DNA from: Cinclus cinclus
Taxonomy: Eukaryota > Chordata > Aves > Passeriformes > Cinclidae
Direction: 5' to 3'
DNA length: 64,000 nt
Assembly: GCF_963662255.1 (NCBI RefSeq)
Contig: NC_085046.1
Span: 54,716,570 to 54,780,569 of the forward strand
In this document: piece after piece, positions 44,953-58,218 of the stretch
Layout of the letters: every line of letters starts with the position of its first letter
How positions within the stretch are numbered: the stretch's first letter is position 1
Notes under the pieces: model-generated
The model's database searches: none
Told to the model about the DNA's origin: nothing
Seen by the model: the letters and a program-made list of their open reading frames with translations, nothing else
Position numbers and translations under genes: made by a program

Positions 44953-47000
44953 GAGTAGATGTAGGAGTAAAGAATCAATGTTAGGAGTTGGAAATTGTTT
45001 TTAGAAGTAGGAAATAAATGGTAGAGTTAGGAAATCAATTGTAGAAGTAGGAAATAAATTGTTGTTTCTCTGACACAGTCTCAGAGTGTGGCTTTCTCGG
45101 CCTTCTCGTGTTGCCTTTTCCCTCTGCCCTCAAATGCCAATGTGGGCGGCAACTGGGAGGGGAGGGGATAGGAACATTGTAGCCACAGGGGCCCAGAGGA
45201 GCCCTGGCAGGGGCCTGTGCCCAGTGCTACAGGAAGACAAGAAGCAGCCCCCAGGCAGGCCAAGCTTGGGACCCAGCCTGGGAGTCTGGAAAGCTTCCTG
45301 CTCTCAACTGCAGGGCAGGACAGGCCATCTTCATGGGGCATGAGCTGCAGGCAGCAAGCGAGCTAAAAGGGACAGAAGGAGCCCTCAGCTGGGGTCACAG
45401 TCAGTGCTGCAGAGGAAAGCAAAACTTCTCGGGATCCAGAGCCAATGTGGCCTGAGGGAAAGTTCCTTCTTGACCCCAGGGCTACTGATTGGCTGTGTTG
45501 AAAAGGGGCTCTGGAATGAAGGCAGCCAGTGGAAACACCGGTCGCCTTGGAGAGCCACATGCCATCCTGCCTGTTCAGCAGAGTCAGCTGCACAGGACAA
45601 CCCAGGGTCTGCCAGGCCAAGTGCCAGTGGCACAATAGGTAGAGTCTGCAAGGATGCTCCAGGAAGTCCCTGATGCAAAGAGATGGAGACATGCTTCGTT
45701 GGTGTGGCTAGCTTTTAGCTGTCAGAATAAACCAAAACTCTTGTAGGGATCTTCAGAAGATCCCGCCCTTCAAAATGACAATGGCCTGCACCGAGAGAGG
45801 GGCCAGCTTCCAGTTTGATGCCGCCCTGAGCACTGAAGGGGATGAGTGGAGGGAAAGAGCCAAGAGGAAGGATGGATTTGAACAAATCCACAGGATTCCT
45901 GCCAAGCCATTGAAGCCTAAGTGCAGATGTATCCTTGGCCAAGGAAATGAGTGACTTGAGATGGCAACAAGTCAGATGTGTACAGGCGAGAAACGCAAGG
46001 CCTCTATTTAAGGAGGGTTCCGAACAATCAAGAGAGCTTTTGTCACGTGGATCACCGAGGGTTGTGTGTCTGTCTCCAGCCAGGACCGCGGTTACCGTTC
46101 TACTCAACGACAGCAGAGATTTTCTCCCCGTTTTGGACCGTTTTTGGTTTGCCCAAAAGGGTGCTTGATGCTTCTTTTTCAGTTCTCTCTCCATCGTCAA
46201 CTTGATGTTTCAATGGGATGAGGAGAGCAACAGCGGGTTGCAAGGGTCACTGAGCTAAGGACCACACCATCGTGCCCGTCAACAGCGATCCAATGGGGCT
46301 GTGGAGAAGAAAAGAAATGGGAATTGAAAAGCAACCTGGCAAGAAGTTGATGCGGAGACTGGCAGGAGATGTCAGCATGTGCTCGCCTGTCCGAGTGGCG
46401 CAGGCGAGCAGCACTGAGAATAGAGAAGAAGGGCTGTCATGTCACGGGATTTAAAGCAGCCAAGCCACGTGCCGGATGTACACAGAAGCCTCCCGTGAAA
46501 AAAATGGGAAACTAGCAGGTAATGTGCTTCTAGAGGAGAAATGCTGGGACTGAGGTGGCCAAATGATTATAAAATCCGAGGCAAGAAAGAGGGAATGATG
46601 GCATGGCCCACGTACCCCATGTTTTCTCCTGAGGCCGTGGACTTGCAGGGGCTAAAGGCCCGCTCTGGCAGATTTGGAAGGCAGTCAAGGCAGCCAGGCG
46701 AGAGCAGTGACATCAGCGTGACATCAGCGGCCCACAAACCGCATGGGTGGCAACCTCAGTGAGCAAAGCATTGTGACCTCACATCCCTCACTGCTTATGT
46801 TTGGGCACAGACAGAGCTGGGCTCAGACCGGCTCGCGCCTGGACTCCTGGCAAGCGTGCCTGCGAGGACTGGAAGCCCGCGAGGTCCTTGGGAGCTGCTG
46901 TGGGCAAGTCTGGGTTGTGATTCCCACGCCTTTGCCTGTTTCCTTAGCCATACGTGGTTGAGGAAGCCAAGCAGTGTGAGCGGTGCTTGCGGCGGCACAG
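44953..47000 (+). other. Spacer between genes 14 and 15 (2,048 bp)
   Basis: Private changes include GATTGGCTG, GAGAGCCAC and the A-rich CCGTGAAAAAAATGGG (near 46493), the last shared only with the spacer after gene 15. Poly(A) signals lie at 45013 and 45053, and the TATA-like element at 46568. No gene seen. Confidence 0.7.
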
Positions 47001-47148
47001 GTGAGCGGTGCAGGAAAGGACTACGGGGTGGCCGTGGGCTGGGCGATGGTGTCTGGGGAGCTGTGAGTGTGTGGTGTCCTTCTTGAGGGGCCTGGGCGCT
47101 CCTTTGAGCCGCCCATCTCCCTGGGACAGCAAGTGACCTGTTTTGCAG
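47001..47148 (+). other. 5' UTR intron, unit 15
   Basis: A 148-bp GT-AG intron with intact splice signals. Confidence 0.65.
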
Positions 47149-47207
47149 CGTGTCACACCAGCAGGAGGGAGCAGCTGCTGTGCCCAGCTCTGCTGCAAGC
47201 CACAAGC

Positions 47208-48043
47208 ATGGCCACGGAGACAGACTGGAACTGCCCCATCTGCCGTGACGGTCCCGGTGAAAAGGCTTCTGTAACACCGTGCGTCCACCAGTTCTGCCTG
47301 GGCTGCATTGTGCGCTGGGTCAAGACCAAGCCATTGTGCCCCCTGTGCAGGCAGCCTATCAAGAGCATCGTTTACTCTGTTCGGTCGGAGGAAGACTTTC
47401 TGGAGATAGCTCTCCCAAGCTCCTCAGACTCATGGGCTGCTGGTCACCAGGATGAGCAGGGGGCTGCGGAGCGCATGCCCAGCACCTATGTAGCTGGCTT
47501 CCCAGCTGAGCTCTGGGCTGGCATTTTCCAGGACTGCTCAGAAATCCTGGAGCCCCTGCTGCCCTGGCTGAACCAGGAGCTTTCGCAGCTGCTCAGGACC
47601 CACTGGTGGGAGGTGTCTCTGGCACAGAGTGTGGTCGTAGCCAATTTGTGCTACTATGGGCTGAGGCAGGAGGCCTTGGTCCAGGAGCTGCAAGGCCTGC
47701 TGCAGGAGCAGACGGTGGCATTTGTGCGCCGGCTCATTGACACTGCTGCTGACAGGTGCAGTGATGAGATCCTGCGGCGGATGAACCTCCTGAACTCCCA
47801 TGCTCAGGAGGAAGAGGAGCAGGAGCAGGAGCAGGAGGAAGAGGAGGAGGGTCCCAAAGGCATCACTGCCTCCCTCCAGGGGACTCTCACCCCCATGGTG
47901 GCCTCCTCCCACAGCCCTATGGTCTCCAATGTGGAAGCAGACACTGGAACATTGGAAGCCACGCTGCGTGAGGGGCCCAGCCGCTCTCCATCCATGCCCG
48001 TCCATGCAGAGCGGGAGCAGCCCCAGGACGAGCCTGGCGAGGC

Positions 48044-48085
<42 letters not shown>

Positions 48086-48272
48086 AGGCCCCTCTGCCCA
48101 AGGCTGCAGCCGCAGCCGTCGTGCTCCTGGCCGGGACACGGACAGCGTGCCCAAGGAGCGCCGGCGCCCCACAAAGAGGAAGGCCTCTAGACCTCAGGAC
48201 TCTCCCCAGCCCCCAAAAAGGCCGTCCCGCCAGCGCAAGCCCAAGCCAAGGCCCCTTGATTGTAGGAAGTAG
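47208..48272 (+). CDS. Topors-like RING-finger E3 ligase, copy 15 (354 aa)
   Basis: The copy has V38, R175, three Gln-Glu pairs, 13 alanines and R344. A137S (GCT to TCT) is shared only with copy 16, and the two predicted proteins appear identical. RING ligands are intact. Confidence 0.9.
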
Positions 48273-50316
48273 GAGTAGATGTAGGAGTAAAGAATCAATG
48301 TTAGGAGTTGGAAATTGTTTTTAGAAGTAGGAAATAAATGGTAGAGTTAGGAAATCAATTGTAGAAGTAGGAAATAAATTGTTGTTTCTCTGACACAGTC
48401 TCAGAGTGCGGCTTTCTCGGCCTTCTCGTGTTGCCTTTTCCCTCTGCCCTCAAATGCCAATGTGGGCGGCAACTGGGAGGGGAGGGGATAGCAACATTGT
48501 AGCCACAGGGGCCCAGAGGAGCCCTGGCAGGGGCCTGTGCCCAGTGCTACAGGAAGACAAGAAGCAGCCCCCAGGCCAAGCTTGGGACCCAGCCTGGGAG
48601 TCTGGAAAGCTTCCTGCTCTCAACTGCAGGGCAGGACAGGCCATCTTCATGGGGCATGAGCTGCAGGCAGCAAGCGAGCTAAAAGGGACAGAAGGAGCCC
48701 TCAGCTGGGGTCACAGTCAGTGCTGCAGAGGAAAGCAAAACTTCTCGGGATCCAGAGCCAATGTGGCCTGAGGGAAAGTTCCTTCTTGACCCCAGGGCTA
48801 CTGATTGGCCGTGTTGAAAAGGGGCTCTGGAATGAAGGCAGCCAGTGGAAACACCGGTCGCCTTGGAGAACCACATGCCATCCTGCCTGATCAGCAGAGT
48901 CAGCTGCACAGGACAACCCAGGGTCTGCCAGGCCAAGTGCCAGTGGCACAATAGGTAGAGTCTGCAAGGATGCTCCAGGAAGTCCCTGATGCAAAGAGAT
49001 GGAGAGATGCTTCGTTGGTGTGGCTAGCTTTTAGCTGTCAGAATAAACCAAAACTCTTGTAGGGATCTTCAGAAGATCCCGCCCTTCAAAATGACAATGG
49101 CCTGCACCGAGAGAGGGGCCAGCTTCCAGTTTGATGCCGCCCTGAGCACTGAAGGGGATGAGTGGAGGGAAAGAGCCAAGAGGAAGGATGGATTTGAACA
49201 AATCCACAGGATTCCTGCCAAGCCATTGAAGCCTAAGTGCAGATGTATCCTTGGCCAAGGAAATGAGTGACTTGAGATGGCGACAAGTCAGATGTGTACA
49301 GGCGAGAAACGTAAGCCCTCTATTTAAGGAGGGTTCCGAACAATCAAGAGAGCTTTTGTCACGTGGATCACCGAGGGTTGTGTGTCTGTCTCCAGCCAGG
49401 ACCGCGGTTACCGTTCTACTCAACGACAGCAGAGATTTTCTCCCCGTTTTGGACCGTTTTTGGTTTGCCCAAAAGGGTGCTTGATGCTTCTTTTTCAGTT
49501 CTCTCTCCATCGTCAACTTGATGTTTCAATGGGATGAGGAGAGCAACAGCGGGTTGCAAGGGTCACTGAGCTAAGGACCACACCATCGTGCCCGTCAACA
49601 GCGATCCAATGGGGCTGTGGAGAAGAAAAGAAATGGGAATTGAAAAGCAACCTGGCAAGAAGTTGATGCGGAGACTGGCAGGAGATGTCAGCATGTGCTC
49701 GCCTGTCCGAGTGGCGCAGGCGAGCAGCACTGAGAATAGAGAAGAAGGGCTGTCATGTCACGGGATTTAAAGCAGCCAAGCCACGTGCCGGATGTACACA
49801 GAAGCCTCCCGTGAAAAAAATGGGAAACTAGCAGGTAATGTGCTTCTAGAGGAGAAATGCTGGGACTGAGGTGGCCAAATGATTATAAAATCCGAGGCAA
49901 GAAAGAGGGAATGATGGCATGGCCCACGTACCCCATGTTTTCTCCTGAGGCCGTGGACTTGCAGGGGCTAAAGGCCCGCTCTGGCAGATTTGGAAGGCAG
50001 TCAAGGCAGCCAGGCGAGAGCAGTGACATCAGCGTGACATCAGCGGCCCACAAACCGCATGGGTGGCAACCTCAGTGAGCAAAGCATTGTGACCTCACAT
50101 CCCTCACTGCTTATGTTTGGGCACAGACAGAGCTGGGCTCAGACCGGCTCGCGCCTGGACTCCTGGCAAGCGTGCCTGCGAGGACTGGAAGCCCGCGAGG
50201 TCCTTGGGAGCTGCTGTGGGCAAGTCTGGGTTGTGATTCCCACGCCTTTGCCTGTTTCCTTAGCCATACGTGGTTGAGGAAGCCAAGCAGTGTGAGCGGT
50301 GCTTGCGGCGGCACAG
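48273..50316 (+). other. Spacer between genes 15 and 16 (2,044 bp)
   Basis: It has a single CAGG. The left part is as after gene 13 (AGTGCGGC, TTCTCGTG, GGATAGCAAC). The right part is as before gene 15 (CCGTGAAAAAAATGGG). This is the pattern expected at the junction of a one-unit tandem duplication. Poly(A) signals lie at 48333 and 48373, and the TATA-like element at 49884. No gene seen. Confidence 0.7.
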
Positions 50317-50464
50317 GTGAGCGGTGCAGGAAAGGACTACGGGGTGGCCGTGGGCTGGGCGATGGTGTCTGGGGAGCTGTGAGTGTGTGGTGTCCTTCTT
50401 GAGGGGCCTGGGCGCTCCTTTGAGCCGCCCATCTCCCTGGGACAGCAAGTGACCTGTTTTGCAG
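50317..50464 (+). other. 5' UTR intron, unit 16
   Basis: A 148-bp GT-AG intron with intact splice signals. Confidence 0.65.
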
Positions 50465-50523
50465 CGTGTCACACCAGCAGGAGGGAGCAGCTGCTGTGCC
50501 CAGCTCTGCTGCAAGCCACAAGC

Positions 50524-51359
50524 ATGGCCACGGAGACAGACTGGAACTGCCCCATCTGCCGTGACGGTCCCGGTGAAAAGGCTTCTGTAACACCGTGCGT
50601 CCACCAGTTCTGCCTGGGCTGCATTGTGCGCTGGGTCAAGACCAAGCCATTGTGCCCCCTGTGCAGGCAGCCTATCAAGAGCATCGTTTACTCTGTTCGG
50701 TCGGAGGAAGACTTTCTGGAGATAGCTCTCCCAAGCTCCTCAGACTCATGGGCTGCTGGTCACCAGGATGAGCAGGGGGCTGCGGAGCGCATGCCCAGCA
50801 CCTATGTAGCTGGCTTCCCAGCTGAGCTCTGGGCTGGCATTTTCCAGGACTGCTCAGAAATCCTGGAGCCCCTGCTGCCCTGGCTGAACCAGGAGCTTTC
50901 GCAGCTGCTCAGGACCCACTGGTGGGAGGTGTCTCTGGCACAGAGTGTGGTCGTAGCCAATTTGTGCTACTATGGGCTGAGGCAGGAGGCCTTGGTCCAG
51001 GAGCTGCAAGGCCTGCTGCAGGAGCAGACGGTGGCATTTGTGCGCCGGCTCATTGACACTGCTGCTGACAGGTGCAGTGATGAGATCCTGCGGCGGATGA
51101 ACCTCCTGAACTCCCATGCTCAGGAGGAAGAGGAGCAGGAGCAGGAGCAGGAGGAAGAGGAGGAGGGTCCCAAAGGCATCACTGCCTCCCTCCAGGGGAC
51201 TCTCACCCCCATGGTGGCCTCCTCCCACAGCCCTATGGTCTCCAATGTGGAAGCAGACACTGGAACATTGGAAGCCACGCTGCGTGAGGGGCCCAGCCGC
51301 TCTCCATCCATGCCCGTCCATGCAGAGCGGGAGCAGCCCCAGGACGAGCCTGGCGAGGC

Positions 51360-51401
<42 letters not shown>

Positions 51402-51588
51402 AGGCCCCTCTGCCCAAGGCTGCAGCCGCAGCCGTCGTGCTCCTGGCCGGGACACGGACAGCGTGCCCAAGGAGCGCCGGCGCCCCACAAAGAGGAAGGC
51501 CTCTAGACCTCAGGACTCTCCCCAGCCCCCAAAAAGGCCGTCCCGCCAGCGCAAGCCCAAGCCAAGGCCCCTTGATTGTAGGAAGTAG
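50524..51588 (+). CDS. Topors-like RING-finger E3 ligase, copy 16 (354 aa)
   Basis: It is the twin of copy 15, sharing A137S, tract lengths and flanks at an offset of 3,316 bp. It probably arose by duplication of unit 15 or the reverse. RING ligands are intact. Confidence 0.9.
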
Positions 51589-53632
51589 GAGTAGATGTAG
51601 GAGTAAAGAATCAATGTTAGGAGTTGGAAATTGTTTTTAGAAGTAGGAAATAAATGGTAGAGTTAGGAAATCAATTGTAGAAGTAGGAAATAAATTGTTG
51701 TTTCTCTGACACAGTCTCAGAGTGCGGCTTTCTCGGCCTTCTCGTGTTGCCTTTTCCCTCTGCCCTCAAATGCCAATGTGGGCGGCAACTGGGAGGGGAG
51801 GGGATAGCAACATTGTAGCCACAGGGGCCCAGAGGAGCCCTGGCAGGGGCCTGTGCCCAGTGCTACAGGAAGACAAGAAGCAGCCCCCAGGCCAAGCTTG
51901 GGACCCAGCCTGGGAGTCTGGAAAGCTTCCTGCTCTCAACTGCAGGGCAGGACAGGCCATCTTCATGGGGCATGAGCTGCAGGCAGCAAGCGAGCTAAAA
52001 GGGACAGAAGGAGCCCTCAGCTGGGGTCACAGTCAGTGCTGCAGAGGAAAGCAAAACTTCTCGGGATCCAGAGCCAATGTGGCCTGAGGGAAAGTTCCTT
52101 CTTGACCCCAGGGCTACTGATTGGCCGTGTTGAAAAGGGGCTCTGGAATGAAGGCAGCCAGTGGAAACACCGGTCGCCTTGGAGAACCACATGCCATCCT
52201 GCCTGATCAGCAGAGTCAGCTGCACAGGACAACCCAGGGTCTGCCAGGCCAAGTGCCAGTGGCACAATAGGTAGAGTCTGCAAGGATGCTCCAGGAAGTC
52301 CCTGATGCAAAGAGATGGAGAGATGCTTCGTTGGTGTGGCTAGCTTTTAGCTGTCAGAATAAACCAAAACTCTTGTAGGGATCTTCAGAAGATCCCGCCC
52401 TTCAAAATGACAATGGCCTGCACCGAGAGAGGGGCCAGCTTCCAGTTTGATGCCGCCCTGAGCACTGAAGGGGATGAGTGGAGGGAAAGAGCCAAGAGGA
52501 AGGATGGATTTGAACAAATCCACAGGATTCCTGCCAAGCCATTGAAGCCTAAGTGCAGATGTATCCTTGGCCAAGGAAATGAGTGACTTGAGATGGCGAC
52601 AAGTCAGATGTGTACAGGCGAGAAACGTAAGCCCTCTATTTAAGGAGGGTTCCGAACAATCAAGAGAGCTTTTGTCACGTGGATCACCGAGGGTTGTGTG
52701 TCTGTCTCCAGCCAGGACCGCGGTTACCGTTCTACTCAACGACAGCAGAGATTTTCTCCCCGTTTTGGACCGTTTTTGGTTTGCCCAAAAGGGTGCTTGA
52801 TGCTTCTTTTTCAGTTCTCTCTCCATCGTCAACTTGATGTTTCAATGGGATGAGGAGAGCAACAGCGGGTTGCAAGGGTCACTGAGCTAAGGACCACACC
52901 ATCGTGCCCGTCAACAGCGATCCAATGGGGCTGTGGAGAAGAAAAGAAATGGGAATTGAAAAGCAACCTGGCAAGAAGTTGATGCGGAGACTGGCAGGAG
53001 ATGTCAGCATGTGCTCGCCTGTCCGAGTGGCGCAGGCGAGCAGCACTGAGAATAGAGAAGAAGGGCTGTCATGTCACGGGATTTAAAGCAGCCAAGCCAC
53101 GTGCCTGATGTACACAGAAGCCTCCCGTGCCAAAAGTGGGAAACTAGCTGGTAATGTGCTTCTAGAGGAGAAATGCTGGGACTGAGGTGGCCAAATGATT
53201 ATAAAATCTGAGGCAAGAAATAGGGAATGATGGCATGGCCCACGTACCCCATGTTTTCTCCTGAGGCCGTGGACTTGCAGGGGCTAAAGGCCCGCTCTGG
53301 CAGATTTGGAAGGCAGTCAAGGCAGCCAGGCGAGAGCAGTGACATCAGCGTGACATCAGCGGCCCACAAACCGCATGGGTGGCAACCTCAGTGAGCAAAG
53401 CATTGTGACCTCACATCCCTCACTGCTTATGTTTGGGCACAGACAGAGCTGGGCTCAGACCGGCTCGCGCCTGGACTCCTGGCAAGCGTGCCTGCGAGGA
53501 CTGGAAGCCCGCGAGGTCCTTGGGAGCTGCTGTGGGCAAGTCTGGGTTGTGATTCCCACGCCTTTGCCTGTTTCCTTAGCCATACGTGGTTGAGGAAGCC
53601 AAGCAGTGTGAGCGGTGCTTGCGGCGGCACAG
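51589..53632 (+). other. Spacer between genes 16 and 17 (2,044 bp)
   Basis: It matches the spacer after gene 13 at both ends, including ACTAGCTGG and TCTGAGGCAAGAAATAGGG. Poly(A) signals lie at 51649 and 51689, and the TATA-like element at 53200. No gene seen. Confidence 0.7.
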
Positions 53633-53780
53633 GTGAGCGGTGCAGGAAAGGACTACGGGGTGGCCGTGGGCTGGGCGATGGTGTCTGGGGAGCTGTGAGT
53701 GTGTGGTGTCCTTCTTGAGGGGCCTGGGCGCTCCTTTGAGCCGCCCATCTCCCTGGGACAGCAAGTGACCTGTTTTGCAG
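53633..53780 (+). other. 5' UTR intron, unit 17
   Basis: A 148-bp GT-AG intron with intact signals, although the flank before it resembles that of unit 14, whose acceptor is broken. The acceptor loss in unit 14 is thus later than, or was not carried by, that exchange. Confidence 0.65.
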
Positions 53781-53839
53781 CGTGTCACACCAGCAGGAGG
53801 GAGCAGCTGCTGTGCCCAGCTCTGCTGCAAGCCACAAGC

Positions 53840-54675
53840 ATGGCCACGGAGACAGACTGGAACTGCCCCATCTGCCGTGACGGTCCCGGTGAAAAGGCTT
53901 CTGTAACACCGTGCGTCCACCAGTTCTGCCTGGGCTGCATTGTGCGCTGGGTCAAGACCAAGCCATTGTGCCCCCTGTGCAGGCAGCCTATCAAGAGCAT
54001 CGTTTACTCTGTTCGGTCGGAGGAAGACTTTCTGGAGATAGCTCTCCCAAGCTCCTCAGACTCATGGGCTGCTGGTCACCAGGATGAGCAGGGGGCTGCG
54101 GAGCGCATGCCCAGCACCTATGTAGCTGGCTTCCCAGCTGAGCTCTGGGCTGGCATTTTCCAGGACTGCTCAGAAATCCTGGAGCCCCTGCTGCCCTGGC
54201 TGAACCAGGAGCTTTCGCAGCTGCTCAGGACCCACTGGTGGGAGGTGGCTCTGGCACAGAGTGTGGTCGTAGCCAATTTGTGCTACTATGGGCTGAGGCA
54301 GGAGGCCTTGGTCCAGGAGCTGCAAGGCCTGCTGCAGGAGCAGACGGTGGCATTTGTGCGCCGGCTCATTGACACTGCTGCTGACAGGTGCAGTGATGAG
54401 ATCCTGCGGCGGATGAACCTCCTGAACTCCCATGCTCAGGAGGAAGAGGAGCAGGAGCAGGAGCAGGAGGAAGAGGAGGAGGGTCCCAAAGGCATCACTG
54501 CCTCCCTCCAGGGGACTCTCACCCCCATGGTGGCCTCCTCCCACAGCCCTATGGTCTCCAATGTGGAAGCAGACACTGGAACATTGGAAGCCACGCTGCG
54601 TGAGGGGCCCAGCCGCTCTCCATCCATGCCCGTCCATGCAGAGCGGGAGCAGCCCCAGGACGAGCCTGGCGAGGC

Positions 54676-54714
<39 letters not shown>

Positions 54715-54901
54715 AGGCCCCTCTGCCCAAGGCTGCAGCCGCAGCCGTCGTGCTCCTGGCCGGGACACGGACAGCGTGCCCAAGGAGCGCCGGCGCCCCA
54801 CAAAGAGGAAGGCCTCTAGACCTCAGGACTCTCCCCAGCCCCCAAAAAGGCCGTCCCGCCAGCGCAAGCCCAAGCCAAGGCCCCTTGATTGTAGGAAGTA
54901 G
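53840..54901 (+). CDS. Topors-like RING-finger E3 ligase, copy 17 (353 aa)
   Basis: The copy has V38, A137, R175, three Gln-Glu pairs, 12 alanines (first GCG), R305, R319 and R344. No private coding change was seen. RING ligands are intact. Confidence 0.9.
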
Positions 54902-56949
54902 GAGTAGATGTAGGAGTAAAGAATCAATGTTAGGAGTTGGAAATTGTTTTTAGAAGTAGGAAATAAATGGTAGAGTTAGGAAATCAATTGTAGAAGTAGG
55001 AAATAAATTGTTGTTTCTCTGACACAGTCTCAGAGTATGGCTTTCTCGGCCTTCTCCTGTTGCCTTTTCCCTCTGCCCTCAAATGCCAATGTGGGCGGCA
55101 ACTGGGAGGGGAGGGGATAGGAACATTGTAGCCACAGGGGCCCAGAGGAGCCCTGGCAGGGGCCTGTGCCCAGTGCTACAGGAAGACAAGAAGCAGCCCC
55201 CAGGCAGGCCAAGCTTGGGACCCAGCCTGGGAGTCTGGAAAGCTTCCTGCTCTCAACTGCAGGGCAGGACAGGCCATCTTCATGGGGCATGAGCTGCAGG
55301 CAGCAAGCGAGCTAAAAGGGACAGAAGGAGCCCTCAGCTGGGGTCACAGTCAGTGCTGCAGAGGAAAGCAAAACTTCTCGGGATCCAGAGCCAATGTGGC
55401 CTGAGGGAAAGTTCCTTCTTGACCCCAGGGCTACTGATTGGCCGTGTTGAAAAGGGGCTCTGGAATGAAGGCAGCCAGTGGAAACACCGGTCGCCTTGGA
55501 GAACCACATGCCATCCTGCCTGATCAGCAGAGTCAGCTGCACAGGACAACCCAGGGTCTGCCAGGCCAAGTGCCAGTGGCACAATAGGTAGAGTCTGCAA
55601 GGATGCTCCAGGAAGTCCCTGATGCAAAGAGATGGAGACATGCTTCGTTGGTGTGGCTAGCTTTTAGCTGTCAGAATAAACCAAAACTCTTGTAGGGATC
55701 TTCAGAAGATCCCGCCCTTCAAAATGACAATGGCCTGCACCGAGAGAGGGGCCAGCTTCCAGTTTGATGCCGCCCTGAGCACTGAAGGGGATGAGTGGAG
55801 GGAAAGAGCCAAGAGGAAGGATGGATTTGAACAAATCCACAGGATTCCTGCCAAGCCATTGAAGCCTAAGTGCAGATGTATCCTTGGCCAAGGAAATGAG
55901 TGACTTGAGATGGCGACAAGTCAGATGTGTACAGGCGAGAAACGCAAGGCCTCTATTTAAGGAGGGTTCCGAACAATCAAGAGAGCTTTTGTCACGTGGA
56001 TCACCGAGGGTTGTGTGTCTGTCTCCAGCCAGGACCGCGGTTACCGTTCTACTCAACGACAGCAGAGATTTTCTCCCCGTTTTGGACCGTTTTTGGTTTG
56101 CCCAAAAGGGTGCTTGATGCTTCTTTTTCAGTTCTCTCTCCATCGTCAACTTGATGTTTCAATGGGATGAGGAGAGCAACAGCGGGTTGCAAGGGTCACT
56201 GAGCTAAGGACCACACCATCGTGCCCGTCAACAGCGATCCAATGGGGCTGTGGAGAAGAAAAGAAATGGGAATTGAAAAGCAACCTGGCAAGAAGTTGAT
56301 GCGGAGACTGGCAGGAGATGTCAGCATGTGCTCGCCTGTCCGAGTGGCGCAGGCGAGCAGCACTGAGAATAGAGAAGAAGGGCTGTCATGTCACGGGATT
56401 TAAAGCAGCCAAGCCACGTGCCTGATGTACACAGAAGCCTCCCGTGGCAAAAGTGGGAAACTAGCAGGTAATGTGCTTCTAGAGGAGAAATGCTGGGACT
56501 GAGGTGGCCAAATGATTATAAAATCTGAGGCAAGAAATAGGGAATGATGGCATGGCCCACGTACCCCATGTTTTCTCCTGAGGCCATGGACTTGCAGGGG
56601 CTAAAGGCCTGCTCTGGCAGATTTGGAAGGCAGTCAAGGCAGCCAGGTGAGAGCAGTGACATCAGCGTGACATCAGCGGCCCACAAACCGCATGGGTGGC
56701 AACCTCAGTGAGCAAAGCATTGTGACCTCACATCCCTCACTGCTTATGTTTGGGCACAGACAGAGCTGGGCTCAGACCGGCTCGCGCCTGGACTCCTGGC
56801 AAGCGTGCCTGCGAGGACTGGAAGCCCGCGAGGTCCTTGGGAGCTGCTGTGGGCAAGTCTGGGTTGTGATTCCCACGCCTTTGCCTGTTTCCTTAGCCAT
56901 ACGTGGTTGAGGAAGCCAAGCAGTGTGAGCGGTGCTTGCGGCGGCACAG
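54902..56949 (+). other. Spacer between genes 17 and 18 (2,048 bp)
   Basis: AGAGTATGGC (near 55033) is shared with the spacer after gene 18. CGTGGCAAAAG and CAGGTGAG (56644-56651) are shared with the region before gene 13. Private GGCCATGG and AAAGGCCTGC occur near 56.6 kb. Poly(A) signals lie at 54962 and 55002, and the TATA-like element at 56517. No gene seen. Confidence 0.7.
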
Positions 56950-57097
56950 GTGAGCGGTGCAGGAAAGGACTACGGGGTGGCCGTGGGCTGGGCGATGGTG
57001 TCTGGGGAGCTGTGAGTGTGTGGTGTCCTTCTTGAGGGGCCTGGGCGCTCCTTTGAGCCGCCCATCTCCCTGGGACAGCAAGTGACCTGTTTTGCAG
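56950..57097 (+). other. 5' UTR intron, unit 18
   Basis: A 148-bp GT-AG intron with intact splice signals. Confidence 0.65.
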
Positions 57098-57156
57098 CGT
57101 GTCACACCAGCAGGAGGGAGCAGCTGCTGTGCCCAGCTCTGCTGCAAGCCACAAGC

Positions 57157-57983
57157 ATGGCCACGGAGACAGACTGGAACTGCCCCATCTGCCGTGACGG
57201 TCCCGGTGAAAAGGCTTCTGTAACACCGTGCGTCCACCAGTTCTGCTTGGGCTGCATTGTGCGCTGGGTCAAGACCAAGCCATTGTGCCCCCTGTGCAGG
57301 CAGCCTATCAAGAGCATCGTTTACTCTGTTCGGTCGGAGGAAGACTTTCTGGAGATAGCTCTCCCAAGCTCCTCAGACTCATGGGCTGCTGGTCACCAGG
57401 ATGAGCAGGGGGCTGCGGAGCGCATGCCCAGCACCTATGTAGCTGGCTTCCCAGCTGAGCTCTGGGCTGGCATTTTCCAGGACTGCTCAGAAATCCTGGA
57501 GCCCCTGCTGCCCTGGCTGAACCAGGAGCTTTCGCAGCTGCTCAGGACCCACTGGTGGGAGGTGGCTCTGGCACAGAGTGTGGTCGTAGCCAATTTGTGC
57601 TACTATGGGCTGAGGCAGGAGGCCTTGGTCCAGGAGCTGCAAGGCCTGCTGCAGGAGCAGACGGTGGCATTTGTGCGCCGGCTCATTGACACTGCTGCTG
57701 ACAGGTGCAGTGATGAGATCCTGCGGCGGATGAACCTCCTGAACTCCCATGCTCAGGAGGAAGAGGAGCAGGAGCAGGAGGAAGAGGAGGAGGGTCCCAA
57801 AGGCATCACTGCCTCCCTCCAGGGGACTCTCACCCCCATGGTGGCCTCCTCCCACAGCCCTATGGTCTCCAATGTGGAAGCAGACACTGGAACATTGGAA
57901 GCCACGCTGCGTGAGGGGCCCAGCCGCTCTCCATCCATGCCCGTCCATGCAGAGCGGGAGCAGCCCCAGGACGAGCCTGGCGA

Positions 57984-58031
<48 letters not shown>

Positions 58032-58218
58032 AGGCCCCTCTGCCCAAGGCTGCAGCCGCAGCCGTCGTGCTCCTGGCCGGGACACGGACAGCGTGCCCAA
58101 GGAGCGCCGGCGCCCCACAAAGAGGAAGGCCTCTAGACCTCAGGACTCTCCCCAGCCCCCAAAAAGGCCGTCCCGCCAGCGCAAGCCCAAGCCAAGGCTC
58201 CTTGATTGTAGGAAGTAG
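57157..58218 (+). CDS. Topors-like RING-finger E3 ligase, copy 18 (353 aa)
   Basis: It has the shortest acidic tract, two Gln-Glu pairs, with 14 alanines (all GCA). It has V38, R175, R305, R319 and R344. P350L near the C-terminus is private, as is a silent CTG to TTG at L31. RING ligands are intact. Confidence 0.9.
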
